Assembly: GCF_965228705.1 (NCBI RefSeq) | Contig: NZ_OZ245832.1 | Location: 372,001-436,000, forward strand | DNA from: Croceimicrobium sp965228705 | GTDB taxonomy: Bacteria; Bacteroidota; Bacteroidia; Flavobacteriales; Schleiferiaceae | Reading direction: 5' to 3' | Length of the DNA: 64,000 nucleotides | Shown: in pieces, positions 1 to 9,009 of the stretch | Layout: the number at the start of each line of letters is the position of its first letter | Numbering within the stretch: position 1 is the stretch's first letter | Position numbers and translations under genes: made by a program | Notes under the pieces: generated by a model | Databases searched by the model: none | Told to the model about the DNA's origin: nothing | The model's input: the letters and a program-made list of their open reading frames with translations, nothing else

Positions 1-749
1 AATTTCATGGCATAAATCACCGTAGGGTCCGATTGTAGTTTGATACCTTTCTCCAATCGATTTAGGTAGAGGCCTGCCACCATAGGCATTTCATCGGGGC
101 GAGCAGTTTCGCTTTCCACAATGCTGGCTAGGGTGATTACTTCATGTCGGCTTAAGCCACTTTTTTCGAGTAATGCAGTACGACTCTGCCAAAAGCGCTC
201 CGATTCGCGCAGCATTCTTTGAACAAAATCATGCGGACTGGTAATCCAGTAAAATTCATAGGTATTTGAAAGGAAGAAGCCCGGTAATTCCTCGCGCTTG
301 ATTTTAAAATCTTCTAAAACCTGATCACTCCTCAGGTACTGGAGGAAATCCAGAGAATCCGGTTCCAGAGCTTCTCCGGCTTGACCAGCTAAATCTTCGA
401 GTGTATAGGCCATATTAAGGGTAAGGCGCACCGGCTCCTGAATTCCTGCGCGAAGACGATTCACCAAACTATTATTGCTCATGCCACTACTGATAGCATA
501 TTTACCAGGTTTGATGTTTTGAGGCAACTTCTTCCATTCGGCCAGCAGTTCAAAGTATTCCCGATGAATAAGAAGAGTGTCCAGCTGAAGTAAAAGCTCT
601 TCATAGCTGGTGCCTGGCTCAATATAAAGATGATGACTTTGCTCTAAGTTCACCACATTAGGAGCCCAAATAATGCGATGGGCTCGATAGCCCAAATAGC
701 CTCCAATCAAAATAATGATACCAAGAAGAATGAGTAGTCCTCGTTTCAT
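1..749 (-). CDS. mltG: Endolytic murein transglycosylase MltG (YceG-like), C-terminus beyond window
   Basis: The gene enters from the left edge, so its 3' end is missing; about 249 residues are visible. The N-terminus has one hydrophobic segment (residues 4-22) after MKRG, giving an inner-membrane anchor. The LysM-like YceG region follows. Near the visible end are the motifs ITLASIVESE and LYLNRL, typical of the MltG catalytic region, with the family's catalytic Glu in the IVESE stretch. Known family role: cleaves nascent peptidoglycan glycan strands and terminates their elongation. The start ATG (747-749) overlaps the TGA of the upstream cytochrome gene (ATGA), so it is the last visible member of the dapF operon. 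Pairing with dapF makes sense because DapF supplies meso-diaminopimelate for peptidoglycan. Confidence 0.9.
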   Translation of the reverse strand, partial: MKRGLLILLGIIILIGGYLGYRAHRIIWAPNVVNLEQSHHLYIEPGTSYEELLLQLDTLLIHREYFELLAEWKKLPQNIKPGKYAISSGMSNNSLVNRLRAGIQEPVRLTLNMAYTLEDLAGQAGEALEPDSLDFLQYLRSDQVLEDFKIKREELPGFFLSNTYEFYWITSPHDFVQRMLRESERFWQSRTALLEKSGLSRHEVITLASIVESETARPDEMPMVAGLYLNRLEKGIKLQSDPTVIYAMK

Positions 750-2725
750 GAAAAGAATTTCCGGTAGTGTTCCTTAGCCTGAACATTCTGCGGGTCCAAG
801 CGAATTATAGCTTCCAAAGCGCGCTTCAAAGCTAGGGCATCTTCGCTTTGCATGGCACGCCGAGCTTCATTTTGCCAGGCTAAAAGATAGTCGGGATAGC
901 GTTCTAAGCAAAGCTTTAAGTATTGTGCTGCCTCGGTATTACGACCTTGTTCCAGCATTAAAAAGGCAATATTATTTAAGGATTCCCGATGGTAAGGCTC
1001 TTCTTGTAATACTTCCTTCCATAAGCTTTCGGCCCTGGCACTTTGTCCTTCAGCATTTAACAAAGCAGCCCATTTATTTTTGAAATCACCAATAAAGGGA
1101 GCCAGTTCTACCGAGCGTTCAAAGAGTTTTAAAGCTGATTGATGGTCACCTTTAAACTGATAGGCTTCCGCCAAACGGTAGGCGGTCCAGGCGTCCTTGT
1201 TTTCATAATCAAGCTCGGTAAGCTCTCGCAATAGATGGTCGAGTCCATATTGCGCTCCAAAGTGATACAAGCTTTCGCGATCACCACTTAAAAAGAAATA
1301 ATAGGTCCACAGGTACAAATGCTCCGATGCTGTTTTGGGTACCTGATTTAAGAAACGGGCCGCGCTATCCAAATAAAGAGGCTTGGCGCCGAAGCGTTCA
1401 AATTGCTGCAAATAAGCCAGAGCTTTATCGCGCGCTGAGGGTTTAGGGTCGTTGATCGAGAGCAGAGCCAAAAAGCGATTGGCTTCAGGCGAAACCGGAG
1501 CTCCATTTTCCTGAGGCTTTCGGATAAAATGATCGTGCACCGTTACATGAGGAATGTCGGTAGCTTGAGAGGGAGGCATGTGGCATTGCACACAATTATT
1601 GTGTTTCACTTCTCTTTCATGCATGGGTGCGGAACACATTATTTGGGCCTTATTGGCAGAATGACATTGAATGCAAGTCTGATTAAAATTGGAAACTTCC
1701 GTACTCTTTACTGAGAAATGTGGATTATGACAGGAAGTACAGGTAAAGGTCTCTGGATTTGCCTGATAGCAAGCGCTAAGCTTAAAACGATCCGCATGCG
1801 AGGCCATAATAAAGCGATTGTCGGAATCCTCATAGCGTGGCAAATAGACTTGCATTACTTCCTTTAATTCCATGCCTGGTTTAAAGTCGAAAAAGCTTTT
1901 GCCTTCCTTTAATACCGCATTGCCTTGCAGGTGACAGCGCTGACAAATCTCAAACTGCATTTGGGCACTGAGGCGCTTGGGATTCACAATACTGCGATCG
2001 GCTTCTTTGGCGGTGTCGGTTATTTCACCTCGCATAATTTTAGCCACATGCGCGCCTCCCGGACCATGGCAGCGTTCACAGTTAATTCCTTCCGGGATAC
2101 GCCTAAATTTATGGGTGCTGCCTTTTACAAATTCGGTGGGCATGGCATTGTGGCAAGCCATGCATTCCAATCCAATTTGTCGATTAAAGCGGCTGTTATT
2201 ACCGCCTTCAAAACCAGGAGGGAAGTCTAACTTCTGTTCTTGAGCATACCAGGTAAAAGGTGCTTGAAAATAATAGCCATTCTCTTGCCAGAGATGTGAA
2301 TTGGTATGCTGACCGCTGCCAATAACATAATCGATCGGCTGAACTAAATTGTGGGTGGTATCACCATCGGCGCTAAGCCTGTATTCCCTTAATAATAAGG
2401 TGTTGCCGCGCCAAAAGGGTTGATAATACAAATCTTGATAGGAATCATAGAGCTTCTGATGTCCATCAATCTTGGCAATGCTTTTTAAGGTATCAGCCTT
2501 GCCAATGGACTGTCCCATTCCGGTTTGGATAAAGGTCTGATGTATCCCACTATGACACTGCATACAAGTTTCGATCCCTACATAAGAAACCGTATCATGG
2601 TGATTGAGCCATTGTGGCCTTTCATCTTTTTCGGCGCTCAGTTTTTTGGCTGCGGGATGATCACATTGATAAGCCAAAAGCATCACCAAGGCTATAATTC
2701 CACTTAAGCTCAAAAACTTCTTCAT
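746..2725 (-). CDS. Seven-haem c-type cytochrome with C-terminal TPR repeats, probable lipoprotein
   Basis: A 659-residue protein with seven CXXCH haem-attachment motifs, with first Cys at about residues 54, 188, 216, 261, 329, 351 and 378. From about residue 440 to the end it consists of TPR-like helical repeats. The N-terminus is a hydrophobic signal ending in a possible lipobox (LAYQC, Cys 21), so it is probably exported and perhaps lipid-anchored. This resembles multihaem cytochrome families with a cytochrome c554-like N-terminal half. The electron partner cannot be told from sequence. It overlaps the upstream GNAT gene and the downstream mltG gene by 4 bp each, so it is translationally coupled within a cell-wall operon, which is an odd place for a redox protein. 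Confidence 0.85.
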   Translation of the reverse strand: MKKFLSLSGIIALVMLLAYQCDHPAAKKLSAEKDERPQWLNHHDTVSYVGIETCMQCHSGIHQTFIQTGMGQSIGKADTLKSIAKIDGHQKLYDSYQDLYYQPFWRGNTLLLREYRLSADGDTTHNLVQPIDYVIGSGQHTNSHLWQENGYYFQAPFTWYAQEQKLDFPPGFEGGNNSRFNRQIGLECMACHNAMPTEFVKGSTHKFRRIPEGINCERCHGPGGAHVAKIMRGEITDTAKEADRSIVNPKRLSAQMQFEICQRCHLQGNAVLKEGKSFFDFKPGMELKEVMQVYLPRYEDSDNRFIMASHADRFKLSACYQANPETFTCTSCHNPHFSVKSTEVSNFNQTCIQCHSANKAQIMCSAPMHEREVKHNNCVQCHMPPSQATDIPHVTVHDHFIRKPQENGAPVSPEANRFLALLSINDPKPSARDKALAYLQQFERFGAKPLYLDSAARFLNQVPKTASEHLYLWTYYFFLSGDRESLYHFGAQYGLDHLLRELTELDYENKDAWTAYRLAEAYQFKGDHQSALKLFERSVELAPFIGDFKNKWAALLNAEGQSARAESLWKEVLQEEPYHRESLNNIAFLMLEQGRNTEAAQYLKLCLERYPDYLLAWQNEARRAMQSEDALALKRALEAIIRLDPQNVQAKEHYRKFFS

Positions 2726-3249
2726 CGAGATCCTTTCAATAATTGCAGCAAATGCTCGTCAATAAAAGAATCGCCCTGGCGGTACCATTGTTTACGCAAG
2801 CCGCATTTTTCAAAGCCGCATTTTTCGAAGAGTCGTAAGCTGGCCGCATTTCCATCGGCAATACTTACGTGTATTTGCTGCAGATCGAATGCCTTAAAGA
2901 GGTAGTCAATAAACAAATTGAGGGCCGACTCGGCCAGACCTTTACCTCGATTGGCTTCAGCGCCGATGAGTATACCCAAGGCCCCGCGGCGATGGTCAAT
3001 ATCAAAATCAAAGAAATCAGCCAGTCCAATGCTTTGGTCTTTATAGCAAATCATCATTCGCAATTGCCCCACTTCATAAGGACTTTTCCCTACTTCTTGC
3101 AAGTATTGCTTCATTAGGTATTCGCTATAGGGAACCCTTTGCTGGGAGCTAGTCCAATATGTAGGATTGTTCTCCCAGGCCAGCAGCAGGCTTAGGTCTT
3201 CGGGCTCTAAAGCCCTTAATCTAATATCTCCGTCTTGCAGTTTTATCAT
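2722..3249 (-). CDS. GNAT family N-acetyltransferase (RimJ/RimL-like)
   Basis: 175 residues. The GNAT fold shows in IRLRALEPEDL at the N-terminus, the acetyl-CoA-binding segment ANRGKGLAESAL at about residues 98-110, and the C-terminal NAASLRLFEKCGF motif, all characteristic of the RimJ/RimL branch that acetylates N-termini or small amines. The substrate cannot be inferred. It overlaps dapF upstream (ATGA at 3246-3249) and the cytochrome gene downstream (ATGA at 2722-2725), so it is the second gene of the operon. The context suggests a link to cell-envelope metabolism, but that is inference. Confidence 0.85.
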   Translation of the reverse strand: MIKLQDGDIRLRALEPEDLSLLLAWENNPTYWTSSQQRVPYSEYLMKQYLQEVGKSPYEVGQLRMMICYKDQSIGLADFFDFDIDHRRGALGILIGAEANRGKGLAESALNLFIDYLFKAFDLQQIHVSIADGNAASLRLFEKCGFEKCGLRKQWYRQGDSFIDEHLLQLLKGSR

Positions 3250-4019
3250 TTGGCAAAGCCCTCAAAAACTTTCTCTGCTGGTCCTTCCAACCAAATGTTG
3301 AAATAGCCCTTTTCGGAATTGTGCTCAAAAGACAGGCTTAGCTTTCCGCCCTTAGTGCGCATATATATTGGAGAAAGGGGAGCCTTTCCACTGTAATGGG
3401 CTACCAGAGCCGCTGCGGTAACCCCGGTACCACAGCTATAGGTTTCATCTTCTACGCCTCGCTCATAAGTGCGCATCTCCCAATTCTGGCCTTCACCAGT
3501 CATGAAGTTTACGTTTACCCCGGCCTTTTTATAAGGCTCCGAATTGCGGATGCTGCGCGCTGCGGTCACAATATTTAATTCATCGGGATTAGGATGTAAA
3601 ACCACATGATGCGGAGAACCGGTATCGGTAAACCAGTCGGTACCTCGCGCTTCAATATGGGGAACATCCTTCATTTGCAGGCGGACACGCTTGGCTTCCA
3701 CTTCCGCCAAATGAGGACCATCGATCGCAATAAAGCGAAAGGAGTTTCCCATCCCTAAATCGTGCGCAAATTGAGCAATACAGCGGCCACCATTGCCGCA
3801 CATTGTACTTTCGCGTCCGTCGCTATTGTAATAGATCATGCGGAAGTTGTAACCTTCGGCGGGAGCTAATATGATAAGGCCATCGGCACCTATGCCAAAT
3901 CGGCGATGACAAAATTGCTCGATGTCAGTTTGAGACCATGACGGAATTTCCTGACGTCCATCGATCATAATAAAGTCATTTCCGGTACCTTGGTATTTGT
4001 GAAAAGTAATCGGATTCAC
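3246..4019 (-). CDS. dapF: Diaminopimelate epimerase
   Basis: 257 residues, close to the usual length. DapF interconverts LL- and meso-diaminopimelate without a cofactor, in the lysine and peptidoglycan pathways. Both catalytic cysteines are present: Cys74 in MCGNGGRC and Cys196 in SCGTG. The N-terminal KYQGTGNDF signature is intact. It is the first gene of a four-gene minus-strand operon (dapF, GNAT, cytochrome, mltG) with 4-bp overlaps throughout. The 104-bp gap to the divergent htrA-like gene presumably holds both promoters; I see no clear consensus there. Confidence 0.96.
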   Translation of the reverse strand: MNPITFHKYQGTGNDFIMIDGRQEIPSWSQTDIEQFCHRRFGIGADGLIILAPAEGYNFRMIYYNSDGRESTMCGNGGRCIAQFAHDLGMGNSFRFIAIDGPHLAEVEAKRVRLQMKDVPHIEARGTDWFTDTGSPHHVVLHPNPDELNIVTAARSIRNSEPYKKAGVNVNFMTGEGQNWEMRTYERGVEDETYSCGTGVTAAALVAHYSGKAPLSPIYMRTKGGKLSLSFEHNSEKGYFNIWLEGPAEKVFEGFAK

Positions 4020-4123
4020 GTCTAAGTTAAAATGTCGTTAAAGGCTGTGTTTCAAGGATACTAGGCCTTGACTTGGAACAGTTATTGGAAAAAATTTGTT
4101 GCAAAGTAAAAAGATAGGATAAC

Positions 4124-5578
4124 ATGAAGAATATTGCAAAGCTCATTTTGATTTCAGCCTTTGGGGGAATGATCAGTTTGGGACTCTATAAAGCCTTCTT
4201 TGAGAAGGAGAACACCCGAACTTTTATTGAGAGCCCCACTCAAGTTCAACATAGTCCGGTAAGTTATGCCGTGCCGGGAACCGCACCCGAAGATTTTGTG
4301 GAGGCGGCCGAGAAGAGTGTTCATAGCGTAGTACACGTAAAAACAGCCGTGCGTGCTCGGGTGCCAGTAGCACAGTCTCCTTTAGACTTTTTCTTTGGCG
4401 TACCTCAAGGTCAGGGCCAGGGTCAATTGCAATTAGGAACCGGCTCCGGGGTAATCATTAGTGAGGATGGTTTTATCGTAACCAATAACCATGTAATTGA
4501 AGGCGCAGAAGAAATTTTGGTGAGCCTCAATAGTGGAGAAGAATATCCCGCCAAGGTAATTGGTGCCGACCCCACCACCGATATTGCCTTAATAAAGGTA
4601 GAAGATGAGGTGAGTGGATTGCCTTATCTCAACTTTAGTAATAGTGATAATCTCCGCGTTGGGGAATGGGTATTAGCAGTGGGGAACCCTTTCAATCTAA
4701 CTTCTACTGTAACTGCAGGTATCGTTTCGGCCAAAGCACGTAGCATTGGCATTATCGCTGAGCAAGCAGCCATTGAGTCTTTTATTCAGACTGATGCGGC
4801 GGTAAACCCCGGTAATAGCGGTGGAGCCCTGGTAAATACCCGCGGTGAATTAGTAGGAATCAACTCAGCCATTAGTACTCGCACCGGAAGTTTTGAAGGA
4901 TACTCCTTTGCGGTTCCTAGTAATCTGGCTGAGAAAGTGGTAGCTGACTTAAAAGAATTCGGAACTGTGCAGCGTGCTTATTTAGGGGTTAAAATTTCGG
5001 ATGTGACCCCAAGGTTGGCAACCGATTTAAATCTTGAAGTAAACTCCGGGGTTTATATTGGCGGTTTAAGTGAAAATGGTGCCGCTGCAGAAGCTGGTTT
5101 GGCAGAAGGGGACATCATTGTGGCGGTTGATGATCGCAAGGTGAATAAAGGAGCCGAGTTGCAAGAGATTATTGGCAGCAAGCGTCCTGGAGAAGCGGTG
5201 AAAGTTTCCGTTTTAAGGGAAGATGTTTTAAAAGACTATCAGGTAACCCTGCGCAATGTAAATGGCACCACTCAACGATTTAAGAAGGAAGACCTACAGT
5301 TCCTGACCTTATTAGGAGGAAGCTTCCGCGAGGTGAATGAAGATGAGCGACGCGCTTATCGCATTCCCTATGGTGTTAAGATTTTGGATGTGAAGAGCGG
5401 CATCTTAGCCGAGCAGGATATTCCTCGCGGTTTTATCATTACCCAGATTAATCAGAAGGCCATTAAGAAGGTGGAAGATATTAATGTGGTAGGAAAAGAA
5501 CTTCCACGTGATAAACCAGTTATAATATTTGGAGTGCTTCCAAATGGACGCGAAAAATATTACGCTTTTGGTTTTTAG
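4124..5578 (+). CDS. Periplasmic trypsin-like serine protease, Deg/HtrA family
   Basis: 484 residues. An N-terminal hydrophobic segment (about 5-25) acts as signal or anchor. The protease domain carries the full triad: His123 in NNHV, Asp153 in TTDIAL and Ser232 in GNSGGAL. Two PDZ domains follow, about 285-380 (YLGVKISDV start, then GLAEGDIIVAVDD) and a more divergent one about 390-480. This is the DegP/DegQ architecture: degradation or chaperoning of misfolded envelope proteins. A glutamine/glycine-rich loop (about 95-104) sits before the catalytic core. It stands alone, divergent from dapF, and is followed by a strong terminator at 5601-5630. Confidence 0.95.
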   Translation: MKNIAKLILISAFGGMISLGLYKAFFEKENTRTFIESPTQVQHSPVSYAVPGTAPEDFVEAAEKSVHSVVHVKTAVRARVPVAQSPLDFFFGVPQGQGQGQLQLGTGSGVIISEDGFIVTNNHVIEGAEEILVSLNSGEEYPAKVIGADPTTDIALIKVEDEVSGLPYLNFSNSDNLRVGEWVLAVGNPFNLTSTVTAGIVSAKARSIGIIAEQAAIESFIQTDAAVNPGNSGGALVNTRGELVGINSAISTRTGSFEGYSFAVPSNLAEKVVADLKEFGTVQRAYLGVKISDVTPRLATDLNLEVNSGVYIGGLSENGAAAEAGLAEGDIIVAVDDRKVNKGAELQEIIGSKRPGEAVKVSVLREDVLKDYQVTLRNVNGTTQRFKKEDLQFLTLLGGSFREVNEDERRAYRIPYGVKILDVKSGILAEQDIPRGFIITQINQKAIKKVEDINVVGKELPRDKPVIIFGVLPNGREKYYAFGF

Positions 5579-5600
5579 AAATTGTGATGAAAGCAAATGA

Positions 5601-5630
5601 AAAGCGGCCCCATCTAGGGCCGCTTTTTTT
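5601..5630. terminator. Bidirectional intrinsic terminator between the HtrA-family gene and valS
   Basis: A perfect 10-bp stem, AAAGCGGCCC (5601-5610) with GGGCCGCTTT (5617-5626), has a 6-nt loop and a T run to 5630. The start of the stem supplies A residues for the other strand. It lies between convergent genes and can serve both. Confidence 0.9.
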
Positions 5631-5650
5631 ATGTCGAAGAATTTAGACGC

Positions 5651-8281
5651 TTACAATCTTGCCAGGCTCTCCTCCAAAGCTTTGATTTTGCTTTGAGCAT
5701 CTTCCTGCTTGGCTTTCTCATTGGCCACCACTGCCTCTGGGGCATTGTTTACGAAGCGCTCGTTCGAAAGCTTTTTCTCTACCGATTTTAAAAAGCCTTT
5801 AAGGTAGTTCAGCTCCTTCTCAATACGCTCTTTCTCGGCACCTAAATCGGCTTGCTCACCGGCAGGTACAAAGAATTCGTATTTACCCGCGAGGAAGCTA
5901 AAGCCGGGGCCCGCTTCTTCGGCCTTCATTTCAATTTTTAAAAGATTGGCCAGCTTGGAAGCGAGCTCACGTAATTCGCCAGAAAGGGCTTCTTCAGCCG
6001 GAAGGAAAATTTCCAGACTTTCCTTGGGTGACATACTCTTAGAAGCGCGCAAATTCCGAACGCCATTTACTACGGCGAGCATTTGATCGAAATCCGCTAA
6101 ATAAGCGCTATCCACCTTTTGCATTTTAGGCCATTCCCCCAAGCTTACCGATTCTCCTTCTTTACGCGGACGAAGATTTTGCCAAATCTCTTCAGTAATG
6201 AAAGGCATAAATGGATGCAGAACGGTGGTTACCTCTTCAAAGAATTTAATCGTTTGATCGTATACCGCCTTGGAGATAGCTTCGCCGTAAGCAGGTTTGA
6301 TGGACTCTAAATACCAATTGCAGAAATCATCCCATACCCACTTGTAGGTAGTCATGAGGGCTTCTGAAATTCGATAGGAATTAAAGCTGGCTTCGAGTTT
6401 TTCCAGGGTATCCAGTTTCTTCTCAGCAAACCAACGCATAGCGGCAATATCCGAAGCGGAGGGTGCTTTATCAGCTACTTCCCAATTGAGGACTAAGCGC
6501 TGGGCATTCCAAATCTTATTGGAGAAATTACGCCCTTGCTCACAAAGCTCTTCATCAAAAGGTAAATCGTTACCGGCGGGTGAGGTGAGCAACATTCCCA
6601 CGCGAACACCATCGGTGCTGTATTTTTCCATCAAGCCAATAGGGTCGGGAGAATTGCCTAGGGATTTAGACATCTTACGCCCTTGCTTATCGCGCACAAT
6701 ACCGGTGAGGTATACATTGCTAAAAGGCTTGGTGTCGCGCAATTCATAGCCGATGATAATCATACGTGCAACCCAGAAAAAGAGAATTTCGGGAGCGGTA
6801 ATTAAATCGCGGGTCGGGTAGTAATAGTTAATTTCTTCATTCTCCGGATCAAGCACACCATTAAATACCGAAAGCGGCCATAACCAGGATGAGAACCAGG
6901 TATCCAAAACATCGGGTTCCTGCTGTAGGTCCTCCATGCTAATGGATGCATCACCAAACTGTTGACGCGCTTTTTCCAGAGCTTCAGCTTCATTCATGGC
7001 CACCACAATTTTCTGGCGGTCTCCTTTATAATACCAGGCCGGAATTTGATGCCCCCACCATAATTGACGAGAGATGTTCCAATCGATCACATTCTCCATC
7101 CAATGGCGGTAGGTATTCTTAAACTTTTCAGGAATTAACTGAATTTCAGCGTCCTCATCCATTACGGCTTTAATGGCGGGCTGCGCTAATTCCTTCATTT
7201 TTAGGAACCATTGGTCTGATAATCGAGGCTCAATCACCGCCCCGGTTCTTTCGCTGGTTCCAACTTTGTTTTTATAATCTTCGGCTTTTACTAAAAAGCC
7301 TTTTTCTTCTAATTCTTTGGCGATGGCCTTGCGTGCTACAAAGCGATCCTGACCTTCATAATGTAAGCCATGGGCATTAAGCTTGCCTTCTTCATCCAAT
7401 ACATCGATGATTTCGAGCTCATGCTTTTTACCAATGGTATAGTCATTAATGTCGTGGGCCGGAGTTATCTTTAAACAACCGGTACCAAATTCCATATCCA
7501 CATAATCATCAGCGATAATGGGGATTTCGCGATTGGCGATGGGTACTAATACTTTTTTACCAATCAAATTTTGGTAGCGCTCATCATTTGGATTTACGCA
7601 AATGGCTACATCACCTAAAATGGTTTCAGGACGAGTAGTGGCAACCTGAATACTGCCTTCTCCTTCTACCATTGGATAGGAGAGGTGATAGAGCTTACCA
7701 TTCAATTCCTTGTAAATTACCTCCTCATCAGATAAGGTAGTTTTGGCTTGGGGATCCCAGTTTACCATACGGTAACCACGGTAAATCAATCCCTTCTCAT
7801 AAAGGTGAATGAATACCTTGAGTACCGACTCCGAACGAACATCGTCCATGGTGAAGGCTTCGCGATCCCAATCGAAGGAACAACCTAATTTTTTAAGCTG
7901 CTGCTGAATAATGCCACCGTGTTTATGGGTCCATTCCCAGGCATGTTTTAAAAACTCCTCGCGACCAATCTCAAATTTGTCGATGCCATCATCTTTCAAC
8001 TTTTGTACCACCTTGGCTTCGGTGGCGATAGAAGCATGATCGGTACCGGGAACCCAGCAGGCATTATAGCCTAACATCCGAGCGCGACGGATTAATACAT
8101 CCTGAAGCGTATTATTTAACATGTGCCCCATGTGCAAGACGCCGGTCACATTAGGTGGCGGGATGACGATGGTATAGGATTCTCTTTCGTCCGGAACAGA
8201 TTTAAAAAATTTGTGATCCATCCAGTAAGCATACCACTTGTCCTCAGCGGTAAGGTGCTCAAACTTGGGAGAAATGCTCAT
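5651..8281 (-). CDS. valS: Valyl-tRNA synthetase
   Basis: 876 residues from the chosen ATG; class Ia synthetase charging tRNA-Val, with editing of threonine. The HIGH-type motif is HMGH at about residues 50-53, after the PPPNVTG segment. The KMSKS motif is intact at about 536-540. The editing domain carries ATTRPET and DVAICVNP. The C-terminal coiled-coil arm (about 810-876, ending LEESLARL) is typical of ValS. A longer reading from a TTG at 8302 is possible but adds only seven residues, and the ATG at 8281 gives the usual N-terminus. It converges with the HtrA-family gene across a shared terminator. Confidence 0.97.
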   Translation of the reverse strand: MSISPKFEHLTAEDKWYAYWMDHKFFKSVPDERESYTIVIPPPNVTGVLHMGHMLNNTLQDVLIRRARMLGYNACWVPGTDHASIATEAKVVQKLKDDGIDKFEIGREEFLKHAWEWTHKHGGIIQQQLKKLGCSFDWDREAFTMDDVRSESVLKVFIHLYEKGLIYRGYRMVNWDPQAKTTLSDEEVIYKELNGKLYHLSYPMVEGEGSIQVATTRPETILGDVAICVNPNDERYQNLIGKKVLVPIANREIPIIADDYVDMEFGTGCLKITPAHDINDYTIGKKHELEIIDVLDEEGKLNAHGLHYEGQDRFVARKAIAKELEEKGFLVKAEDYKNKVGTSERTGAVIEPRLSDQWFLKMKELAQPAIKAVMDEDAEIQLIPEKFKNTYRHWMENVIDWNISRQLWWGHQIPAWYYKGDRQKIVVAMNEAEALEKARQQFGDASISMEDLQQEPDVLDTWFSSWLWPLSVFNGVLDPENEEINYYYPTRDLITAPEILFFWVARMIIIGYELRDTKPFSNVYLTGIVRDKQGRKMSKSLGNSPDPIGLMEKYSTDGVRVGMLLTSPAGNDLPFDEELCEQGRNFSNKIWNAQRLVLNWEVADKAPSASDIAAMRWFAEKKLDTLEKLEASFNSYRISEALMTTYKWVWDDFCNWYLESIKPAYGEAISKAVYDQTIKFFEEVTTVLHPFMPFITEEIWQNLRPRKEGESVSLGEWPKMQKVDSAYLADFDQMLAVVNGVRNLRASKSMSPKESLEIFLPAEEALSGELRELASKLANLLKIEMKAEEAGPGFSFLAGKYEFFVPAGEQADLGAEKERIEKELNYLKGFLKSVEKKLSNERFVNNAPEAVVANEKAKQEDAQSKIKALEESLARL

Positions 8282-8382
8282 GAAGCTGTGTTTTGAAAGC
8301 AATTATGATAAGCTGGCAAAGGTAATATTTCACTCAGAGGAGAGAGCTTTGACTTTGGTATAATTTTCGCGTACTAATTGGC

Positions 8383-8414
8383 CTTGAGTATAGCTGAAAT
8401 ATTCTCTAAATTTG
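8383..8414 (+). promoter_or_regulatory. Bacteroidota-type promoter for the DUF1573 gene
   Basis: CTTG (8383-8386), 20 nt, then TAAATTTG (8407-8414), an exact match to the TAnnTTTG -7 element of the Bacteroidota primary sigma factor with a near-match to the TTTG -33 element. The predicted transcript starts near 8420, about 18 nt before the ATG at 8438. Confidence 0.65.
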
Positions 8415-8437
8415 AAGGTCTAATTAAAGAACGTACA

Positions 8438-8881
8438 ATGAGACAACTAATCACTACCCTAGCTGTAGCATTCTTTGGATTCACGGCCATGGCCCAAGAA
8501 AAGCCAGAGAATCCTAATGCTGCAACCATCGATTTCGAAACCGAGGTTGTAGACTATGGAACCGTTGAAAAAGGTGCTAATGGCGAGCGTGAGTTTAAGT
8601 TTACCAACAATGGTAAAGAGCCATTAATCATTACTAGTGCTCGTGGATCCTGTGGATGTACTGTACCAAGCTGGCCAAAAGAGCCCATTGCTCCAGGTGA
8701 GTCTGCAGTAATTAAAGTGAAGTACGACACGCAGCGTGTAGGTCCTATTAACAAATCAGTAACCGTTAATTCCAATGCTAAAACTCCGGTTAAGGTGTTG
8801 CGTATTAAGGGTAAAGTAGTGAAGCCTGAAGAGGTGAAAACTACCCCTGAGAAGGAAAAAAGCTCTATGATGGCTAAATAA
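8438..8881 (+). CDS. Secreted DUF1573 domain protein
   Basis: 147 residues: a signal peptide (residues 1-19, cleaved after AMA) and a DUF1573 immunoglobulin-like domain. Typical family sequence is visible: the VVDYGTVEKG start, EFKFTNNG, and ARGSCGCTVP with a CGC pair. The domain is common in exported Bacteroidota proteins; its function is not established. The ATG at 8438 is preferred over an upstream in-frame TTG at 8378, because the latter lies upstream of the predicted promoter and would add residues before the signal peptide. The C-terminus is Lys/Glu-rich. The gene is monocistronic, with its own promoter and a long terminator hairpin. Confidence 0.9.
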   Translation: MRQLITTLAVAFFGFTAMAQEKPENPNAATIDFETEVVDYGTVEKGANGEREFKFTNNGKEPLIITSARGSCGCTVPSWPKEPIAPGESAVIKVKYDTQRVGPINKSVTVNSNAKTPVKVLRIKGKVVKPEEVKTTPEKEKSSMMAK

Positions 8882-8899
8882 GCCTGAGCTTCTACACGA

Positions 8900-8943
8900 A
8901 AAATCCCGAATTAGAATTAATTGTTCTGATTCGGGATTTTTTT
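8900..8943 (+). terminator. Intrinsic terminator after the DUF1573 gene
   Basis: A 17-bp stem (8900-8916 with 8924-8940, one T-G wobble) has a 7-nt loop and T residues to 8943. Confidence 0.88.
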
Positions 8944-8986
8944 GATCTTGGGTTTAATTTATTTTATGTTTTATTTAAAATTTTTA

Positions 8987-8994
8987 TAGTTTTG
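8987..8994 (+). promoter_or_regulatory. Possible -7 promoter element for the DUF2975/XRE pair
   Basis: TAGTTTTG fits TAnnTTTG, 15 bp before the ATG at 9010. No good TTTG is present at the -33 spacing, so this is a weak call. Confidence 0.4.
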
Positions 8995-9009
8995 GGTAAA
9001 ACATTTAAC

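Noticed and set aside
8378..8437. Longer start (TTG) for the DUF1573 gene
   Set aside because: It would lie upstream of the predicted promoter's -7 element and precede the signal peptide.
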